In this document: one piece after another, positions 51,188 through 57,611 of the stretch | How positions within the stretch are numbered: position 1 is the first letter of the stretch | Layout of the letters: each line of letters begins with the position of its first letter | Assembly: GCF_008642315.1 (NCBI RefSeq) | Contig: NZ_CP029192.1 | Span: forward strand, 248,001-312,000 | From: Streptomyces venezuelae | Lineage (GTDB): Bacteria > Actinomycetota > Actinomycetes > Streptomycetales > Streptomycetaceae | Reading direction: 5' to 3' | Length of the DNA stretch: 64,000 bases | Notes under the pieces: generated by a model | Seen by the model: only the letters and a program-made list of their open reading frames with translations | The model's database searches: none | Told to the model about the DNA's origin: nothing | Program-made: the position numbers and the translations under genes

Positions 51188-52200
51188 GCACGGACCAGGG
51201 CAACGCCTCGTACGGGCACAAGGAGTTCAAGCGCTCGAAGAGCCACTTCGCGGACCGCGTCACGGCGGACGGCAGGGACGGCTGGCCCGTGGCGGCGGGA
51301 CGGTACCGTCTGGTGGTGAGCCGAGCCTGCCCCTGGGCGGGCCGATCCCTCGTCTCGCGGCGGCTCCTGGGCCTGGAGAGTGCCATCTCCCTGGCCGTCA
51401 CGGACCCGATCCAGGACGACCGGAGCTGGCGGTTCACGCTGGACCCGGGCGACCGCGACCCGGTGCTCGGCATCCGCTATCTGAGCGAGGCGTACGAGGC
51501 ACGGGAGACCGGCTATCCGGGTGGCGTCAGCGTTCCCGCCCTCGTCGACGTGGAGAGCGGCAAGCTGGTCACGAACGACTTCCAGCAGATCACGCTGGAC
51601 TTCGCCACCGAGTGGACGGCGCTCCACCGCGAGGGGGCGCCGGACCTGTATCCCGAGCCGCTGCGCGACGAGATCGACACCGTGATGGACGGCATCTACC
51701 GCGACGTCAACAACGGGGTGTACCGCACCGGTTTCGCCCCGGACCAGGAGACCTACGAGACCGCGTGCCGCGATCTCTTCCACCGTCTCGACCTGGCCTC
51801 CGAGCGTCTGTCGAGCCGCCGCTATCTCGTCGGGGACACGATCACCGAGGCGGACATCCGCTTCTTCTGCACGCTGGTGCGGTTCGACGCCGTCTACCAC
51901 GGCCACTTCAAGTGCAACGTACGGAAACTCTCCGAGAACCGGGTCCTGTGGGCGTACGCAAGGGATCTCTTCCAGACCCCCGGCTTCGGCGACACCATCG
52001 ACTTCGACCACATCAAGCGGCACTACTACCAGGTGCACACCGGCATCAACCCGACCGGCATCGTGCCGCTCGGCCCTGACCTCTCGGGGTGGCTGACGCC
52101 GCACCACCGGGAGGAGCTGGGCGGCCGCCCCTTCGGGGACGGTACGGCTCCGGGGCCCGTGCCCTTGGAAGAGGAGGTGGCGGCGACAGGACGCCCCTGA
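51184..52200 (+). CDS. Xi-class glutathione transferase / S-thiol-(hydro)quinone reductase (YqjG/ECM4)
   Basis: A 338-residue member of the ECM4/YqjG family. The N-terminal thioredoxin-like domain carries the catalytic motif 'SRACPWAGRSL' (C-P-W-A), then 'GGVSVPALVDVESGKLVTNDFQQITLDFATEW'. The C-terminal helical domain has 'VGDTITEADIRFFCTLVRFDAVYHGHFKCNVRKL' and 'FQTPGFGDTIDFDHIKRHYYQVHTGINPTGIVP', the very conserved family tail. These enzymes reduce S-glutathionyl-hydroquinones. Streptomyces uses mycothiol instead of glutathione, so the natural thiol is uncertain. Translationally coupled to the small upstream protein. Confidence 0.88.
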   Translation: MSTDQGNASYGHKEFKRSKSHFADRVTADGRDGWPVAAGRYRLVVSRACPWAGRSLVSRRLLGLESAISLAVTDPIQDDRSWRFTLDPGDRDPVLGIRYLSEAYEARETGYPGGVSVPALVDVESGKLVTNDFQQITLDFATEWTALHREGAPDLYPEPLRDEIDTVMDGIYRDVNNGVYRTGFAPDQETYETACRDLFHRLDLASERLSSRRYLVGDTITEADIRFFCTLVRFDAVYHGHFKCNVRKLSENRVLWAYARDLFQTPGFGDTIDFDHIKRHYYQVHTGINPTGIVPLGPDLSGWLTPHHREELGGRPFGDGTAPGPVPLEEEVAATGRP

Positions 52201-52207
52201 GCGTCGG

Positions 52208-52459
52208 TCACGGCCGCGTCGGCTCCTTGTCGGGCTTCCAGGTGAACTTGTCACCGCCCACCCAGCGCACGGTGTCCGGGTCGTCGAGGTCGTGCACGGT
52301 GATGCCTGCCATGGCGGCCGCGTCGAGGACGTCCGTCACGGTCTTCGCCTTGCCCACCACCTCACCGTCGATCTCGACGATGCGGAACGGGGGGTGGCCG
52401 GGCTGGACCCCGAGGACCGTGATTCGGGGATCTGCCATGTACAGGAAGCCTTCGGTCAT
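52208..52459 (-). CDS. Small conserved protein of unknown function
   Basis: An 83-residue protein: 'TEGFLYMADPRITVLGVQPGHPPFRIVEIDGEVVGKAKTVTDVLDAAAMAGITVHDLDDPDTVRWVGGDKFTWKPD'. The alternation of strands and a helix, with Gly/Asp turns, suggests a small beta-rich fold. No motif or domain is recognised. The ATG at 52459 was chosen because the upstream in-frame extension to 52627 is Arg/Pro-rich and runs into the IS remnant. The gene converges on the Xi-class transferase gene with a 7-base gap. It is the last ordinary gene before the accessory patch. Confidence 0.6.
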   Translation of the reverse strand: MTEGFLYMADPRITVLGVQPGHPPFRIVEIDGEVVGKAKTVTDVLDAAAMAGITVHDLDDPDTVRWVGGDKFTWKPDKEPTRP

Positions 52460-52516
52460 GTCTGGAACTCTGCCACGGCGCCCCCGGACCCCGCCTCGCC
52501 GGTCGGCCGCTCGGGC

Positions 52517-53054
52517 TAAAGGGTGTTGCACAAGGCCGTGTTTGGGCAGGTCAGAGCCTGTGGGTGGAGTCTTGCGGTCATGATGTGAGCACGAGGTTGT
52601 GCATGCGGGCGACGGCCTTGACCGCATAGTGGAGGCCGTTGCCGTGCTGCCGGCAGTCGCGGAGGATCTTGCAGTTCTGCATCCGGCCGATCACATGCTC
52701 CGCCCTCGCGCGCACCCTGCGGTGCGCGTCGTAACGATGACCTGCACGTCCGCCGAGAACCGGTAGGTGCGCGAGGTCGATCCGACCCCGCGGTCACGCA
52801 CCGGGATGTGGGTGCCGTCCACGATCCACAGACGTTCCGCCACGTCGGCCGGCCGGGACACCGGCTCCAGGGCAAGCAGCGGACCGAGCCGCGGGTCACC
52901 GGCACACCGTCAAGGACGAGATCCCGAACAGCGGTCCGAGCTGCCGCATCGTCAGGTTCGTGCGGGAATACACGGCCACCACCAGGACCCGCTCGGCCAG
53001 CGGAAGCCCCCACGGCCGCCGAACTTGTCCATACAAAGCCATCAAGGCCCTTTA
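52517..53054 (-). mobile_element. IS5-type insertion sequence remnant, transposase deleted and frameshifted
   Basis: On the minus strand three fragments of one DDE transposase are readable. They run 'LAERVLVVAVYSRTNLTMRQ' to 'LFGISSLTVCR' (then TGA), 'LGPLLALEPVSRPADVAERL' to 'YRFSADVQVIVTTRT', and 'RAEHVIGRMQNCKILRDCRQ' to 'ARMHNLVLTS' (stop). The first Asp ('IVDGTH') and the final Glu ('AEHVIG') of the DDE triad are present, but the middle block with the second Asp is deleted. The ends share TAAAGGG (52517-) and CCCTTTA (to 53054), the outer bases of inverted repeats. The remnant is about 540 bases, shorter than an intact element. It marks the left edge of a patch of broken genes. Not functional. 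Confidence 0.85.
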
Positions 53055-53508
53055 CGAGTACTCAGGCGCAGCAGAACTGCGGTGTCACCCCGGACCAGCA
53101 TTCAACGCCGCCTCAGCAAAGGACCCGTCGGCCGATCCCGGCAGCCAGGGCCGTCATGGACTTCGGCTGCCGGAGGGGCACCGGCTGCCAGCCGGTGCCC
53201 CTCCACCGACTTGCCCGTGGCTGGCGGGACCCCGCCCGCCTCACTGCCCGCAGCCACGGTTTCGAACCAGTACGACGCCAGCCCCCCCAGTGCCAGACGT
53301 TGTCCTAGTCGTAAAACGATCCGACTGCTCACCGGGCGCCAGGTCAGTGAAGAGGACCTCACAGTAGGACAAATTACCGTTAATCGTTTCCTTCCCTTCG
53401 AAAAGGGACTCAGATCGGTGGCACGCGCAGGAACTCCACCGCGCAGCTGTCGGGGCAAGACGGCCGTGACGCAGGCGGCGCGCGTCCACCCTTGAGGACA
53501 CGTAACCG
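53055..53508. other. Gap with no supported gene; one hairpin
   Basis: 454 bases between the IS remnant and a secreted-protein pseudogene. No frame shows a convincing start, ribosome site or family motif. It contains a strong hairpin at 53172-53204 and a local AT-rich stretch (about 53370-53400, attaccgttaatcg) that may hold a promoter for the pseudogene at 53509. Confidence 0.5.
53172..53204. terminator. 15-base hairpin, terminator-like
   Basis: ggaggggcaccggct (53172-53186), loop gcc, agccggtgcccctcc (53190-53204): a perfect 15-base stem. It lies in a gap without a gene, so it may be a leftover terminator of a deleted gene or of the IS neighbourhood. Confidence 0.65.
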
Positions 53509-54060
53509 ATGAAGCGCCCTGGCCGGATGGCCAGCGGCGTCGTCGCCGTCGTGACCACGAGTGCTCTGGTGGGAGGACTCGCACTGTCCGCCGCAGCCAG
53601 TGCGGAGCCGTCACAGGCACGGCAGACCGCGGCGACGGTGGAGAAGGCCACCGGGACCACCGACCTCGCCCACACGGCCACCACCCCCGGGGAGTCGGCC
53701 AAGGCGGCCACCCCGTCCTAGGGCGACCGTCCAGCTCACCAACGACGGCGGCGCCCGCGCCCTGACGACGCTCAAGGACTCCAGGGCGCCCACCGACCAG
53801 CGTTACGAGCTCAACCTCCCCTCCGGCACCGAGGTCGTCCCCACCGACGCCGGAGGCTTCGACCTCGTGCGCAGCAACGCGGACGGCACCGGCACGGCCG
53901 TCGGGTCGATCGACGCGTCCTGGTCCCAGGACGCCAACGGCGAGGCCCTGCCCACCCGGTACGAGCTCAGCTCGACGGCGACACGTTCGTCCAGCAGGTG
54001 GACACAACCATCGACACGGCCTTCCTAGTCGTCGGTCGCCGTCGTCGGCTGTGGTGCCGG
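53509..54060 (+). pseudogene. Broken secreted-protein gene
   Basis: The first frame encodes a signal peptide ('RMASGVVAVVTTSALVGGLALSAAASAE') and a short Ala/Thr linker, and stops at 53719-53721. The adjacent frame then continues 'ATVQLTNDGGARALTTLKDS', 'RYELNLPSGTEVVPTDAGGF' and 'GSIDASWSQDANGEALPTRYEL'. A second shift back near 53968 gives 'LDGDTFVQQVDTTIDTAFLVV'. This matches an N-terminal region common to several exported Streptomyces proteins ('...DANGK.VPT.Y...GNTLVQ.VD....AFPVVADP'). The expected C-terminal effector or enzyme domain is absent. At least two frameshifts plus truncation make it non-functional. The original function cannot be told because the C-terminal domain is gone. Confidence 0.75.
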
Positions 54061-54083
54061 CACGCCGGTTCGGGCACGTGGTC

Positions 54084-56234
54084 TCACCCAGCGGTGAAGG
54101 AGGATCGGGGGCTCCTTCCCGTTTGGCCGGGGCAAGGTGTGTCGTCCGGGGTGGTTGGTGGGGCGGCGGCGAGCCAGTCCTGCAGTTCTCGGTGGCGGAA
54201 CTGGTAGGCGGTACCGGCAACTCGCAGCAGGCCGGCTTCAGTCGCCCAGTGCAAGAACCGGCGCAGGCGCCACGGGAGGGCGTGACGACCGCGGCGGGTA
54301 CACACCAGAAGAGCGATATAGCGCGTTCCTGTCCCTCCGAGGCCGCACAGCAACCCGATCGCTGCCCCGGCCAGGAGTCCGAACACGGGCCGCACCATGG
54401 CCCCGTACAGGACGCCGACCGGGAGCCCGAACAAGAGCGCGGCGATGAGTTCGGCACGCACGGCGGTGCGCGGCGAGTCCATGATGTCGAGCGTGTCCAC
54501 GCTGCCTCCGGGCCGGGCCACGAGCCAGACCAAGAAACCGAAAAGCAGGCAGAAGGAGATCCCCAGCGCCATGCCGGGCTGGACCTTCACCAGGAGCGGG
54601 TACCCGAGCCCCACCAAGGGCACAAAGGCCAGCAGCACGGCTGTTCTGCGCTGAGCCTGCGGAGCACGTAGCTGCCTCGGGCCGATCCGTGGCCGTTCCG
54701 GCCACGCCTGGATCCAGTGGTGCCCGTTCCCCCTCAACAGCGCGATGAACACGGGCAGGATGAGCACGACGAAAACGGGCGCGGAAGCGAACCCCCAGTC
54801 GGACACCCACATGCCCAGGGTGCAGACTCCCGAGAGCGTCACGGCGACAAGGGCAGCCTCGACCATACGGGGGCGGCGAGTACCGATCAGGGGCCACAGT
54901 TCGTGCGGGACCAGGTCAGTGCCGGAGAGCGGCCGGCCGGCCACCGTGCGGCCGGTGAGAGTGTTGCTCCGGAGGTAGGTGGCCAGGACACCCAGCCAGG
55001 CCCGGACTTGTCCAGGCGCGTAAGTTCCGCCTCGCGGAGCGCGGCGCCGAGTGATGGCGTCCTGGAGGAACAGCCCGAGCAGGTGATCGCGGACTGCGTG
55101 GTCAGTGCCCAGAGCGGGGGTGAGCAGATCCTCAGGTTCTCGTAAGTACTCACCCGTGGCTGCGTCACGCTGCTCGTAGGTGGTGACGGCCATGGTCAGC
55201 CTCCACGGGGTGGACAGCGCCCGCACCAGTGCCGAAGACGGCGCCCGGTCGAGGGCGTCCAGCAGGCACTCCCAACGTGCCGTGCTCTCGACGCGCTCGT
55301 GGACGAACTGACGGACCTGGGCATGGCTGACCTGAGTGATCTCGATCCGGGCGGCGTCCTGAGCCCACACCTGGACGGCCGCCAACGCTTCGTACTGCTC
55401 GCTGCGGCAGGTGAGCACCATGGGGGCCTTTGATCGGCCTTGCTGGAAGGCATTCAGCACTGACAGCGCCTGCCGGGCCGGGGAGCCGTATCCGGGTGTG
55501 TCCTCGGCGGCCATCTCGTCCAGCCCGTCGAGTACCGGAAGGATGAGCCCAGCGTCCATCAACGCGGCGGCCGTCGTCGGGGAGATCCCCGCATAGGTGT
55601 CCACCAAGTGTCGGCATATCCACGCTCGTACAGCCTGGGCTGCCACGCCCGGATCACGGTTCGCGGCTACGCGCCCGACGCCGCGGGGCGAGGCAGGCAA
55701 CGTGGTCCAAGAGGTCAGTGACAGCCGTACCGGAACGGGGTCCTCGGGCTTGCGGTTCTCCAGCAGGGCGAGGATGAGCTCGACTGCGAGGACGGTTTTG
55801 CCCGCCCCCGGACCGCCGGTGATCACCAGGCGTCCCGGACGTAGCCGCTGGTAGTAGCTCGCCACCTCGCTCAGCCGCCCCTCCTCGGCGGCGCCCGCGG
55901 CATTGCGCGTCGTGGCGGGACGGGCGCCGAAGCGCACATCGATCGTCGTACTGTCCTGCCCCAGCAACTGCGCCCGTGCACGGCTCTCACCTTGGAGCAC
56001 CGCACGAGCCAGCAGGCCCGCCATGGCCACCGCGTCACGCTCCTGGTGGCGCAGCGCCCGCCAGGACATCCACCCCGACCAGCCGGCGACCATGAGCCCC
56101 GCCAGGCCGACCCATGCCCCCACCGGGTCCGCATCGCCCCGCTTCACCGCGGGCAGGCCCCACACAGCTGCCAAACCCAGCGCCACCGCGCACACGAGCA
56201 CCCAAAACCATGCGACGCCTCTCTGCATGCCCAT
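54084..56234 (-). CDS. Membrane-associated NACHT NTPase, possible antiphage protein
   Basis: A 716-residue protein. Two N-terminal membrane helices ('FWVLVCAVALGLAAVW' and 'VGLAGLMVAGWSGWMSWRAL') lie ahead of a NACHT NTPase with Walker A 'GGPGAGKT' at 140-147 and Walker B 'LPVLDGLDEM' at 232-241. The NACHT 'TCRSEQYEAL' sensor follows, then 'ALVRALSTPWRLTMAVT' and a helical winged part. The C-terminal half has further membrane helices ('VFVVLILPVFIALL', 'VLLAFVPLVGLGYPLL', 'SFCLLFGFLVWLV', 'ALLFGLPVGVLYGAMV') and ends 'YQFRHRELQDWLA'. NACHT proteins of bacteria include antiphage sensors related to animal NLRs. No effector domain is fused. It lies among degraded genes and an IS remnant, which is typical of defence genes. 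The defence role is inference. Confidence 0.85.
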   Translation of the reverse strand: MGMQRGVAWFWVLVCAVALGLAAVWGLPAVKRGDADPVGAWVGLAGLMVAGWSGWMSWRALRHQERDAVAMAGLLARAVLQGESRARAQLLGQDSTTIDVRFGARPATTRNAAGAAEEGRLSEVASYYQRLRPGRLVITGGPGAGKTVLAVELILALLENRKPEDPVPVRLSLTSWTTLPASPRGVGRVAANRDPGVAAQAVRAWICRHLVDTYAGISPTTAAALMDAGLILPVLDGLDEMAAEDTPGYGSPARQALSVLNAFQQGRSKAPMVLTCRSEQYEALAAVQVWAQDAARIEITQVSHAQVRQFVHERVESTARWECLLDALDRAPSSALVRALSTPWRLTMAVTTYEQRDAATGEYLREPEDLLTPALGTDHAVRDHLLGLFLQDAITRRRAPRGGTYAPGQVRAWLGVLATYLRSNTLTGRTVAGRPLSGTDLVPHELWPLIGTRRPRMVEAALVAVTLSGVCTLGMWVSDWGFASAPVFVVLILPVFIALLRGNGHHWIQAWPERPRIGPRQLRAPQAQRRTAVLLAFVPLVGLGYPLLVKVQPGMALGISFCLLFGFLVWLVARPGGSVDTLDIMDSPRTAVRAELIAALLFGLPVGVLYGAMVRPVFGLLAGAAIGLLCGLGGTGTRYIALLVCTRRGRHALPWRLRRFLHWATEAGLLRVAGTAYQFRHRELQDWLAAAPPTTPDDTPCPGQTGRSPRSSFTAG

Positions 56235-56500
56235 GACCTCAGAGCATGCAACGGGTGCGAAGTGAAAGCGAGCGGGTCCAAGAAACGCTTCACGCTTGTT
56301 GTCGTGCTCGCCTTCTCGGCCTGCGAGTTGAACGTCCTCCGTAAACGCGTCGACTGCGACGAGTTCAGGCCGGGCCTACGCTGGTGCATTCCTCCACCCG
56401 CGTCCAGGAGTACCGTGCCGCCTGAACTACCTGATATCCGCTGACATCTGCCCTCCTGCAAGGGGGTGTTCCTTGTCGCGGCGGAGCGGAGCGAGGCGGC
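56235..56500. other. Gap upstream of the NACHT gene
   Basis: 266 bases. It must hold the NACHT gene promoter (read leftward), but no -35/-10 pair is convincing. A short plus-strand reading ('LAFSACELNVLRKRVDCDEF') has no ribosome site and is not called. Nothing else seen. Confidence 0.4.
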
Positions 56501-56812
56501 TCAGGACGAGGAGGCTGCGGTCTGCTCGGCAGGCGCAGCGAGCCGGAGCCGGTTCAGGCGTTCGTACAGCGCGCGGACCAGCCGGGCCCGGCTGTGCAAC
56601 CGGGGTTGGCTGGTGCGAGGCTGCGACGGCCGCCCCTCGGCCTCCTGCAGGATCAGCTCGGCGAACAGCCGATGCCCGTCGTCTTCGTCAGGGCGGGCCG
56701 CGCCGGCGCACACCTCGTCGACGACTGCCCGGGCCGCTCCGGCGAGCAGGTGTCCGATCTGTGCCACGTCACCGCGGCCATCATCTGCTGATGCCGTCGC
56801 GGGGTGCGGCAC
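56501..56812 (-). CDS. Hypothetical small protein or gene fragment
   Basis: A 103-residue reading frame starting with GTG: 'PHPATASADDGRGDVAQIGHLLAGAARAVVDEVCAGAARPDEDDGHRLFAELILQEAEGRPSQPRTSQPRLHSRARLVRALYERLNRLRLAAPAEQTAASSS' in outline. The acid-rich centre followed by a basic helical tail looks protein-like, unlike the Arg/Pro/Ser strings of the antisense frames. There is no strong ribosome site. It may be an orphan remnant, since it lies in a patch where other genes are broken. No family recognised. Confidence 0.35.
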   Translation of the reverse strand: MPHPATASADDGRGDVAQIGHLLAGAARAVVDEVCAGAARPDEDDGHRLFAELILQEAEGRPSQPRTSQPRLHSRARLVRALYERLNRLRLAAPAEQTAASSS

Positions 56813-56917
56813 GCCGGGCTGCCTGCCCGAGGGGGCGGAGTACGGCGGCCGGGCCGGGAGCAGAAGGAACTGGGCCCTGCTGGTGCTGTCCCTTGGCTCG
56901 CGACCGCCGCGGTCAGC

Positions 56918-57157
56918 TCATGCCGAGGCGTCGTGGATGTACGACTTGAAGATGACGGTCTTGGGCGCCTTCGTGAACTCCGGCACCTCTGTCGCCTTCC
57001 CCGTGCAGGCCTCGCCCTCGTAGACGAAGAGGCCCGCCTCGGTGTCGTTCCCGGGCCCGATGCCGTACACCTCGGGCTTCCCCTCGACCTCCTTGAGGTT
57101 GAAGCACTCACCTTTCGCCTCCGGATTCTCGACCTTCTCCGCCACCCACGTCAGCAT
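56918..57157 (-). CDS. Possible remnant of an exported protein
   Basis: A 79-residue frame: 'LTWVAEKVENPEAKGECFNLKEVEGKPEVYGIGPGNDTEAGLFVYEGEACTGKATEVPEFTKAPKTVIFKSYIH' in outline. The C-x-N-L...'VYEGEACTGKA' cysteine pair and the beta-rich pattern look like small exported Streptomyces proteins that carry one disulfide. The frame stays open for only 17 residues upstream ('SLLGAFEPGHGNGLPE') and has no signal peptide, so the N-terminal part seems lost. The ATG at 57157 is directly after 'cggag', too close for efficient use. The call as a remnant is an inference. Confidence 0.4.
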   Translation of the reverse strand: MLTWVAEKVENPEAKGECFNLKEVEGKPEVYGIGPGNDTEAGLFVYEGEACTGKATEVPEFTKAPKTVIFKSYIHDASA

Positions 57158-57235
57158 CTCCGGTAGACCGTTTCCGTGTCCCGGTTCGAAGGCGCCCAGA
57201 AGTGATCAAGGGGCATACAGAAGCAACGTCGCTGC

Positions 57236-57535
57236 TCAACTGTGGGCGGGGCGCGCTCGGCTGTACGGGTACTTGAGCGAGGGCAGTAGGTGCGATCTCA
57301 AGCACTCACGATGGGAGTACCGGGTCCTCGGCTTTGCTGCGGCCTGCCACATCGCCGAACGCACCGCCCAGGTCGTCATCACCGACCTCGACGGGGCACT
57401 CCGGATCAGCAGCGAGAGGCTGCCCAAGCAGTGGAGGAAACAGCCGCGCAGCTCACCTCACCCTCGCCGATTTGCTGGACGTGTTCTGCCCGTAGGGCGG
57501 GACAAAGAGACATCTGCAGCAGCGGCCTGTGACTC
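57236..57535 (+). pseudogene. Possible gene fragment, family not recognised
   Basis: A plus-strand stretch reads 'RLYGYLSEGSRCDLKHSRWEYRVLGFAAACHIAERTAQVVITDLDGALRISSERLPKQW', which is protein-like in composition and predicted structure, with a normal mix of aromatic and charged residues. Upstream the frame runs into the antisense of the exported-protein remnant without a start codon. Downstream, the plausible continuation changes frame near 57430 ('AVEETAAQLT...'). I do not recognise the family. It is likely the middle of a deleted gene. Confidence 0.35.
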
Positions 57536-57611
57536 ATGAGACACACCCACATGCTGGCACCACCACAGCTCTCGCATCCACAGGGCCAACGAAAAGCTCA
57601 GCAGGAGTCAG

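Noticed and set aside
53102..54457. 451-residue minus-strand frame covering the pseudogene region
   Set aside because: No domain, Arg/Ser/Pro/Gly-rich, and it overlaps the C-terminus of the NACHT gene in another frame.
52517..57611. Integrated plasmid or prophage
   Set aside because: No integrase, attachment-site duplication, tRNA or replication gene was found; only an IS remnant and broken genes.
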